Both the position numbers and the translations under genes were made by a program. Shown one piece after another: positions 30,532 through 38,807 of a DNA stretch of 38,807 bases (positions within the stretch are counted from its first letter, which is position 1; each line of letters starts with the position of its first letter). The notes under the pieces are model-generated. The model saw only the letters and a program-made list of their open reading frames with translations, had not been told where the DNA came from and did no database searches. This stretch comes from Rhizopus sp. PT2906 (taxonomy: Eukaryota; Mucoromycota; Mucoromycetes; Mucorales; Rhizopodaceae), in assembly GCA_025529335.1 (NCBI GenBank), contig JAMYHX010000411.1, forward strand, positions 1-38,807, given 5' to 3'.

Positions 30532-30826
30532 TACACTTTTATTCATAAATTGATAAATAAAATGATAATTTCAGACAACAAATGATGATAAAATAGTTTA
30601 TAAAAGAAAAAGACCTCTTCTTGTATATCTTACAAGAAGGTGAAGCTCATTCTGTGTATTATTATACGCTGTCAAATTGGAAACAATGAAGAAAAGAGAT
30701 CTTAATCGATATATATATATATATGTATATAATGCTATCTTTATTGGAGAGGGGATTCTTTTATGTGCACATATTGCGTGAAATAACAATATTAATTTTA
30801 CATTTTATGAGAAAAGAAAAATATAT
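30532..30826. other. Convergent 3' spacer between RPC1 and chitin synthase B
   Basis: Contains a short TA repeat (about 30711-30730). No coding signal. Both neighbours end here, so polyadenylation signals are expected; an AATAAA (30556) follows the RPC1 stop. Confidence 0.5.
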
Positions 30827-33800
30827 TTAATGTCTAGGCATAGGTGGTTGTTGTGATTGTTGGTAACCCATTGCCTGGGGAGCCATAGACTGAGGTCTAT
30901 AAGTAGGGTAATAACCTGAACCTGCCTTTGCAGGAGCCTCTTTGGAGGGGTCAAAGTAGTGAGCGGGTGGTGGGTTATTTGACATATCAGTGTGATAAGA
31001 CATTTGAGATACAGTGTCATCATCTTCAATGGTCAATAATCCACGACGAGCTTCATCCTCTTCTGAAGGCACGACCGAGTGCACCAGATGAACTGGACCC
31101 ATCTCACGCATCTGTCTTTCCTTTCGTTCTTTTCGCTTGGCTGCTCGAATACGCTTACGTTCATAATCTTCCCAACGCTTGAGAGGAACCTTGGACGGAT
31201 CAAAGACACCGTCCTTCTTGGAGTGATCGTCTTTGCCTTCTTCACCTTCGACTTTTCTTGTTTCACCCCAAGAGAAATCGTCAAAGTGCCAAAAGGCATA
31301 TACAGGCAGAATAAAGTTCCAGACGGGTAATGCAAAAAGGTAGACAATCATCCAGAGTAAGTAGACCCACTTGCGAGTAGTGATCAAGATGAGAAGAGCA
31401 GGCGAGAAGAGCACAATGATGAGTAGGATGAGTGGAATAGCCGTAGAAAAGCTAGTGATATGAGACCGAGCCATAGAGACGATCAAGACGACGGTCAGGA
31501 CGATAGCTACAGGCAAAGTTAATGTACCAACTAAATCCATCATGACGACGAACTGCATGGAGAAACAGAAGGTACCACAGAGATTACGTACGAGAACAAG
31601 TTCGAACAAATTGTGAATTGTAGAATTGATCCATCGACGACGCTGAGAGAGCAAAACTTTGAATTCGTCTGGAACAACTGTCTTACAGATCGCTTGAGGA
31701 GTAAAGACCATCTTACGGAAGGGGAAGTTTCGAAGCATGAGTGTGGTCAAGAAACGATCTTCACCAAGCAAAAGCAAGTTCTTTTGATGCAACGTGTCAA
31801 TCGTATTAGACGAGTATTCTTGCACAATTTCTGGTTTAGTAATGATGGGGACCCAATCACCATCACCCTTGCGTGCCTTCAGTCGGTACATACAGAAACA
31901 ACCAGGTAAACAAGTGACACCACCAAAGATGGCTTCAAAACCTTTGGCCAAATGATGAGAAATAAAGTATTCATAAACTTGGATAGCTGTCACCCAAGAG
32001 TCTCGTTTGTTTGCAATCTTGGTTTCTCCACATAAGCCCATAATCAGATTATCGTTTACCATACAGTTGACAAGCAGCCTCATGGAACTAGCATAAACTT
32101 TGGTATCAGCGTCCACCTAAAAAAAGTAATAAAAGTTTTAATACATGTTATATGTTTAAAAAAGAGAAATTTACCATCAAAACAAGTTCAAAGTAGTCTG
32201 GAGTGACACCCATAAGGTATTGAATCTTTCTAAACAGATCATAGTCCAAAGGCGTCATGCGGTCATTATAGGTGACTCGGCTGAAAAAGTTCATCAAAAT
32301 AAGCTGAGAGTCACGTTTACCACGATTACCGGGCTTTGGTTTTCCTTGTTCGTCAGGGTTACCGCATTTGACGACGAGGATCATTGGAACCTTGTGACCT
32401 TTACAGACATAATGGCCAGCGTAGACTTTGGCGCAGTTGTATTGCTTAGCACCAACAGCCACCGCAATATACTCCATGGGCTCAGGATTCTTCATGGATT
32501 CGTCGTCAAAGGTAATCAAACTCAAACACATGTCTGGCGTAGATACTGTTTCACCATGACCAGTGATGATACCATCAGCGATCAAAAAGAGCAATTTACG
32601 GTCATCTGGGTAATCTGTCATTGAGAGTGATTCGACTGTACCGCGGATACCTTCAGTGTTTTCGGAGTAACAAGTAATCAACAATACAGTATACAGATCA
32701 TTACCCACTTCCACCTTTTTTCCTGTGCCAGCTCCAGCGGGCAGATTGCTGATACCGGAGTCCATACGCTGTTGCATTATGTTGGCCATTTCCATAGTCT
32801 CGTTCTTGAGCATCGTTGGAGATGAACTAGGTGCTGGTGGTGGTGTACGAGAAAGTTTGCGAGAGATGAACCAGGAAAAGATCAAGGCCATAAAAAAACG
32901 AGCCAAGACGATAGCCAACACGACAGCCAAAGAGCAAATTAAAATAATGGAAGCAACAAAACACCCTGTTGTCTTTTTGTCGATATGACCTGCACGGTAC
33001 TTTTGCACTAGACAGTTGATAGCAGCCTTATACTCTGGCTTTCTGAAAAACAGCTTGGTGCCATCTCGTCCTCCTTCTGCCCATGAACTGTTGAGGATGG
33101 TACGAATGACCGCATCCAAGGGATCATTAAGCTGCGCTGTAGGATAGGCTTGAATATAAGGGTCCATGTTTAACACATTACCATCAATCACAAAAAAGTT
33201 GGTAAGATTAGCCGAGGCAAGCTGATTCCAATCAAAACCGACTTGTTTTGTACTATTGACCAGGCCGTATGTGGCCAAGGTGGCTGCTGATAAGTCACCA
33301 GCGATACAGGCATTTCCTCCAGGTGAACAAGGATTGAGGTTAACTGCTAAAAAAGTAGATGTGATAGAATTTCCAGTATTGATGCATTCGGGTATATTTA
33401 AGCCGTGGACGAAAAAATTGGTGACATCGGTACCTGGCACTTGAGCATAGCTGTAAGGGTTAAAGTTGGGACCTGGTTTTGCATTTGACACATTGAATTG
33501 CCAGCCAAGGATTCCGATCAAGCTACCTATAAAAAAGGAGTAAGATCAGTATCGTATTTTTAGAAACAAATAAAAAGCCCTTACCTGCGCCAACTGTGTC
33601 ATTATAGGAAGCATAATTTAATGTGTTGAGAGAAGCCTCTGGTGGACAAAGCACAGAGTTTAAGCCAATGGTAATAAAAGCGACAAAGCCACCCATACAA
33701 GCGATAATGAAGCACAATGTGATTTTTTCTCTCCAGGCTTGTTGCATACCTGCGTCTCCCATCTTGAATGCCCTCAGCATAGGCGGTAAAGCCCAAAAGG

Positions 33801-34176
33801 TGACAATACGAGAGAATAAGACCCAAGGATCAAATAAACTTCGACTTGCTGTTGGTTTGCCAGTCAATAGAGGTGGCGGTTCTTGATAACGATCGGGACG
33901 AATCAGGGTGCGACCTCTTTGGATATTTGAACTTGCATTTGCGATTGAATTTGCGCCAGGAACGATACGTCGAGTAGGTGCTCGACCTAGAGTAGTCGCA
34001 CGACGTCCGACGGACACCCCACCGTTATTAACGTTGTTGTTATAGTTGCTACTGTTATTATTGTTGTTCTGAAAGCCTCCATTATTATAATAGTAATTGT
34101 TGTCAGCTGGTGGTTGATAACCATACTGCTGTCCTCCACCACCACCATAGGGTGCATTGTATCCTGTGGGTGACAT
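30827..34176 (-). CDS. Class IV chitin synthase (paralog B)
   Basis: Three exons: 34176-33585, 33526-32175 and 32116-30827, in frame, giving 1077 aa. The N-terminus is Gly/Tyr/Asn-rich; membrane segments lie near the exon 1/2 junction (IITLCFIIACMGGFVAFITIG; SLIGILGW) and before the catalytic region (ASIILICSLAVVLAIVLARFF). GT2 motifs: LITCYSENTEGIRGT, FLIADGIITGHGE, VDADTK (649-654), GEDR (766-769) and QRRRW (806-810), then five or so C-terminal helices, SFWHFDDFSWGETRKVEGE, and a charged Pro/Gln-rich tail. Strongly similar to paralog A through the catalytic part. Of its two introns, the one just before VDADTK is in the same place and phase as in paralog A. Confidence 0.95.
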
Positions 34177-34430
34177 AGTTTGTTAAAAAAGAAGAAAAAA
34201 GAAGGAGTGGCAAAAGGAATAAATAATCAAATTATTTATTTTCAGAAAAAGGAGAAATCAACGAGTAAAAGGGGAGAAAGGAAAAGGCAGTAAGAGAAAA
34301 AAAAGAAAAAAGAGAAAAAAATTATTATGGCTGTTACAGAGAAGGGGGAGCGAGGGTTAAAAAAAGAATAAGCCCAGACAAGATAAATGACAGTTAAGAC
34401 TATTAAGGAACCTACTTTTTCAATGCCTTC

Positions 34431-34478
<48 letters not shown>

Positions 34479-37130
34479 AAACTATTTGTCTTTCTTTTTT
34501 GTATTCATTCATCTTGCTATTTCATTGTCTTCTTCCTTTAAACACCTCTTTTTCGCTTTTGCTCTTCTTCCATTTAACCTTTTTTTTTTTATTATTATCT
34601 CATATTCTTTTTAGCTCTGCTTCTTTAATATACTAAAGTAGTACAAAGACAAGGGATCTCCGTTCTCAGTTTAAAATCTTTGCTTGGTATTAACTACGGT
34701 TCCTTTTCACCGTTTATCTCATTTTAAAGGCACATAACAACTATCGGTAGATTAAGAGGAAGGGCGAGGCTTTATCACTATTTTGTGCACTCTTGATCTG
34801 GCTTATATATGTATAGCCACATTGGCTTGTGATACTATAACTGATCATTTTTTACTCTGTTCTTTTTTAGTTCCTATTTCTTAATTCCATGTGGTCAATT
34901 AAAAATAGCCAGATTGATCGGATCTAAAATGGAAAGCTTGATAATTATTTGAGGGAAGGTTGACCAAATATGGAAGTATGAACTAAACATTTTAAGACCT
35001 GTTCGTGGCCTTAGCCTACTTAGCATTGAGAAGGGCAAATATCTTTTTCTAAAAGTTGGCTTCTTATTACCATTAAAACACTGCAAAGTAATGTTTCGAG
35101 AGCAGATCTTGGTAAGATGTTGTTGATTATGATAGAGTAAATCTCTCTTTTTCCGTTTCTTATAAATAAGTATATATCGTTTTACTCTCACTTGTTACTC
35201 TCAGTGAAAGGTAAATTGAGTTTTACAGCAGTGCTGATCGCCTTGGAGCCACTATTCTGTTCTTAAATTGTTTATTGCACACTTTCCATTTTAGTTTTTT
35301 TTTTTTTTTTTTTACTGTGAACTCACATCAATACATACAGAAAGTGACTCTTGTCCTTATTCATATGGAAATATTCAAGGCTGATCTCTGCGCATTGGAT
35401 CTAATTAGAGAGGATATGACTACGACTTTGCAAGTTTCATCATATCTTCTATCACATTCAGGCGCACTTGTCTGGATAATACTTTACGCTGCTGCATATC
35501 AGAGTTTCACGTTGACAGGAACTTTGCCTATTTTATATTACAGTATCCACTTGTCCACCAATATAAAAAAAATAAGAGTAGTAATGCCTTTAAAATAGTG
35601 GTTTCGTATGTAGCTTATGGTCGTAACACTAGCCATCTATTTTGCATATGCCCTCTTTCTTTCTCTTTGCCTTTTCGAACATTGAACTTCGCCAAGAATT
35701 TTTCAAATCATACAAGTATTACCTAGAGACACAAAATCAGTTAGGTCCTTATGTTGATTGTTGTAGTTCAAATCAACAAGCAGCCTTTCTTTAAAATAGT
35801 ACTCTTGCATGTTCTTTACAAACTCTATCAGTTCATGTTTTTGTTAATCTTTGCTTGTATGCCATACACAAAAGTAAAGACATACTTTGAAACTCAATCT
35901 TGTACGGTTATTGAAGGAAGGGTAAAGAGTTTGTTTGCAAGGAGTTCTTGAACAGTATGCTTATAGTAAACTCGGTCAAGGGGTACATTTTGGCAGTCTA
36001 CTGGTTACACACATTCGCTCGTTTTCTAGTTTCTATAAACACCGAGCAAAAAAATTAATACTCTCAATACAAAAAACCAAAATAGTCTAGCGGCTCAATA
36101 TACTCTTGCTTATTTATTTATTTAAGGGTGCCTATCATGAATCCAACAAGCAATGTAGTAACCAGTTAAAACGATTTCGTTGACCAATCAAAATCAATTT
36201 CGCAATTTCAAAATTGCAAGTTATAAAAAGCAAAGTCTCGAATTTTCTGCAGATAAGCTGAATCTTGGCATCTCTGGCCAATCGTTTGTTCCTTTCTTTT
36301 TGAGTCAGATCAGCCTTAACACGGTCGCCTTCCCCATGAAATTACTTTCCTGGGAAAGCGTTTCCTTCGATGATTTGAGGATAGCAATCTTGCCGAAAAG
36401 ACGGCAGAGGGTGTGATTATAGGCTTTCTAGCTGCGCTTTATTCTCAGAAAAACAATAAAAAAATTCTTGTAATCTATACTCCTTTACATTTTTCTATGC
36501 GTGCGTCTTGGATGAGGAAACCATAATAGCTTGGGCGGAAGCAGAAAAACTTTCAATATAAGGACTGGATACCATATCTTCTATCGTCTTTCAACAACAT
36601 TGCTATTTAATAAGTTAAGCAATCCGACGTGAAGTCCCTCGGCAAAAGGAAACTAACCAAAAGAAAAGGCAAGCACCACATGCACCAGAAAATAGGCTAA
36701 TGCTACGGGTGTTACCTACATTGTCACTATAAAACTTTACACTATTAAAGCCTTCCCACATAACCTAAAGCTGTTTAGCTCACTCTCTCTAATATAAAGC
36801 ACGACGTTATTAGAATTACACGTGAGCTGAGTAGTCTTTGTTGATCAAACTGGCAACATAAAGTTAGAATAAACACATCAATAACAACATTTCTTTTTTT
36901 TTTCTCTTCTTGAAAAGAAACAATTCAAAATGGTAATTTTATATAGTTACGTTTAGCGTGACGCTACGCATTCAATAGCTTTGCTGGGCAACATCATAAG
37001 TAGTATCAGGAGGCAGCGTCCGTGGTATTAGTCTAACCCTTTGTGTATTTTCTGGTGCATGTAGTATTTTCCTTTCCAGGTCGTTGCGGCCGCTGTACAT
37101 ATTTAAAGCACCACAAATTGCCAACAACCC
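34177..37130. other. Long gene-poor region
   Basis: CT-rich leader of chitin synthase B on its right flank, then a (CT)n run. A plus-strand stretch about 35370-35598 reads MEIFKADLCALDLIREDM, LQVSSYLLSHSGALVWIILY without a stop, and another at 36180-36416 reads ADKLNLGISGQSFVPFFLSQ. Neither is recognised; they could be decayed transposon pieces. No RNA gene was found. Confidence 0.4.
34434..34473. repeat. (CT)n microsatellite
   Basis: About 20 CT dinucleotides, some 260 bp upstream of the chitin synthase B start, within a pyrimidine-rich segment. Confidence 0.9.
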
Positions 37131-38108
37131 ATGAAGCTAGTGGCAGCAACAGCTGTCAATAACCCTCAGAGCAACATTTGCAACAACAAGGGCGAAAACG
37201 AGGTCAATAATGTCAATAATGACAGTGCTTCCGAAAACTATAGTCGTACATCAATTATGGCAATAATCAACTCTCTTTACTTCAAGAAAGTTCAAGCGAA
37301 GAGTTTATTTGATTATGGGTTTTACACGACACGACAGATTTATGATGGTCTGACAACTTACTTGCCTCGATTGCACGATCGTGTTACCTTTGGGGCTTTC
37401 AGTAAATTGATCACAGGCGCTAACTTTAGACCTAAAATCTCAACACGTATGAATGACAAGCCTGTTAATGACCGCCAACTTTATAAAATCAAGGAAAATG
37501 CAGTGGGAAACATCAACGAAACAACATCAGCCTTTCGGTAAGAGCTGGATAACCGTGGCCCAAATTGGGTCTTGGTTGGGTATGTTCGAAAGTCTATTAC
37601 CAAAGAATAGGATGAAAATACGACAAGGTTATTGCAACTGATGATCAACAAATTGCAAAATCGTTGTTTTTGTTTCCGAATCTATGCTTCTCCAAATAGT
37701 CCAGCATCCAAGTCTATCATGGAAACGGAATTCAATATGAACAAAAGAAACGTCAACGTAATGGATAACCTAACTGTCTGTGACGGCAACGCACAGCAGA
37801 TGGTGCATTTTCTGATGCACATCACAAAATATGTCCAATTCTACGTTATATTTTATGCTGGACTGTTAAATCGACCGGATGACGTGGAATGTTTCCTGCG
37901 GTAAAAAAGAGAGAAAGGAATGAAAACGAGCCAATTCACATATTTTTTACTTGTACGCAACCATAGTGCATGCGTGATGGTGAAGGTTCTGACAATTGAC
38001 GACGATTCCCATATTGAATCGATTGATCGATACGCGTTGCTGCATGGAAACAAAGAAAAGCTTCGAAAATTCAAATCTCGAAATGGCTGTATCAAGCGAT
38101 CCAAGTAA
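37131..38108 (+). pseudogene. Unrecognised coding relic in several frames
   Basis: Consecutive open pieces on the plus strand: 37131-37541 (FDYGFYTTRQIYDGLTTYLP, VTFGAFSKLITGANF), 37632-37904 (NRCFCFRIYASPNSP, VNVMDNLTVCDGN) and 37920-38108 (VKVLTIDDDSHIESIDRYAL). They look like parts of one protein because spacing is tight and composition similar. A donor-like GTAAGA (37538) with an acceptor near 37609 could join the first, but then a stop follows. I do not recognise the family. A decayed accessory or transposon gene is the likeliest reading; a real gene with unusual introns is possible. Confidence 0.3.
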
Positions 38109-38237
38109 TGGTTGTATCCCTTATTGTTCTTTTATATTTATCCCGCATTTTATGTCACTCTCATATGTTTTATTCCGTATTTGTATCCTCTTTGCTCATT
38201 TTGTAAAAAATAAATAAATAAAATTAAAGACCTGGCT

Positions 38238-38280
<43 letters not shown>

Positions 38281-38558
38281 ACCAACCATTTGCTAAAATA
38301 ATGAAAGAGCTTCTTGAATTCTCCCCTTTATTCACAATAGTTTTCAAGTACAAACAACAGTGACACATCTGTGATGATTGTGAATCGTGCTTTGCACTTG
38401 ATGGTTCATTCCACCTGAACTTGACACCATACCATACCATTATGATCATCTATCCTACTTACATAAAAAAAGTATCTTTTCTAACAGATACATCACCAAT
38501 TCGTCGGACCATGACAACTGGTTGTGAGAGATATAGCCAGTGGAGCGAAATTAAGTGA
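38109..38558. other. Intergenic with homopolymer
   Basis: Contains a 41-base poly-T tract at 38239-38279. No supported gene. The word TCACTCTCATATGTTT at 38155-38170 also occurs near the 3' end of the second intron of the Fanzor gene in element 1. Confidence 0.5.
38239..38279. repeat. Poly-T tract
   Basis: 41 consecutive T, preceded by CTGGCTG and followed by GACCAACC. It might be the tail of a minus-strand retroposed sequence, but no target duplication was recognised. Confidence 0.9.
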
Positions 38559-38807
38559 CAGGGAGAACCCCACCGTCTAGCAGCCAGAACTAAGTGCTTC
38601 CATGGACGTCTGGTAACAGCGGAAGAAATGGTAGGCAAAGTGGGTCGAGAGGTTAAAATGATCCAAGTCATTGGCGATGATAATGGTAAAAACACTCATG
38701 TCATAAAGTTTTTCCAAAAATTATTGACATTGATGCCAAGAGTAAAATTCGCGATCGTTAAATTCTATTGTCACGTTTACCATTGGTTGATTTCGCTTGC
38801 TGACAAA
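38559..38807 (+). CDS. Open reading frame running off the right edge, unrecognised
   Basis: 83 codons without a stop, with no clear start (preceded by TGA 38556-38558): TKCFHGRLVTAEEMVGKVG, MIQVIGDDNGKNTHVIKFF, LMPRVKFAIVKFYCHVYHWL. Protein-like composition but no known motif. It could be an internal exon of a gene beyond the window or chance. Confidence 0.25.

Noticed and set aside
31079..31909. Plus-strand ORFs inside chitin synthase B
   Set aside because: They are complementary frames of conserved catalytic and membrane segments.

Overview
This window looks like a piece of a filamentous early-diverging fungal genome, most likely Mucoromycota (Mucorales-like). Reasons: intron-rich genes with very short GT..AG introns (about 44-65 nt, often with a CTAAT or CTGAT-type branch site), AT-rich spacers full of simple repeats, two class IV chitin synthases, and Fanzor (eukaryotic TnpB-like) mobile genes. 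No tRNA, rRNA or CRISPR array was seen.

Layout, left to right. (1) 1-763: a frameshifted Fanzor remnant entering from the left edge. (2) 1.2-6.1 kb, minus strand: a large ARM-type protein with a C-terminal BTB domain, then SMG9 (nonsense-mediated decay). (3) 6.4-7.7 kb: weak unrecognised ORFs, including a decayed tandem-repeat ORF. (4) 8.5-8.65 kb: three 44-bp tandem repeats carrying inverted CCAAT boxes, just upstream of a small Dabb-domain gene (8.9-9.3 kb, plus). (5) 9.4-17.6 kb, minus strand: class IV chitin synthase A (9 exons), DNAJC11, USB1 (U6 snRNA 3' end exonuclease) and a MEA1-like gene. (6) 17.9-18.4 kb, plus: an NHP6/HMGB-type HMG-box protein. (7) 19.4-25.2 kb: a transposon cluster made of two convergent Fanzor elements with related terminal inverted repeats and TA flanks, and a 5'-truncated LINE-type insertion with a 15-bp target duplication in the short spacer between them. 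(8) 26.0-30.5 kb, plus: the largest subunit of RNA polymerase III. (9) 30.8-34.2 kb, minus: class IV chitin synthase B (3 exons). (10) 34.2-38.8 kb: a gene-poor, decayed region with simple repeats and unrecognised open stretches.

Functional picture. The chromosomal genes are mostly conserved housekeeping: RNA surveillance and processing (SMG9, USB1), Pol III transcription (RPC1, which also makes the U6 RNA that USB1 trims), chromatin architecture (NHP6), mitochondria/chaperone (DNAJC11) and cell wall (two chitin synthases). The accessory interest is the Fanzor cluster. In all three Fanzor copies a Glu sits just before the zinc finger, the rearranged catalytic arrangement known for eukaryotic Fanzors. 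Copy 1 is interrupted only by one TGA codon, copy 2 by a one-base insertion in an A run plus damaged zinc-finger and RuvC-III surroundings, and the window-start copy by several frameshifts. Exon boundaries below were derived by hand from GT/AG sites, reading-frame phase and protein-family continuity. They are predictions, not transcript evidence.
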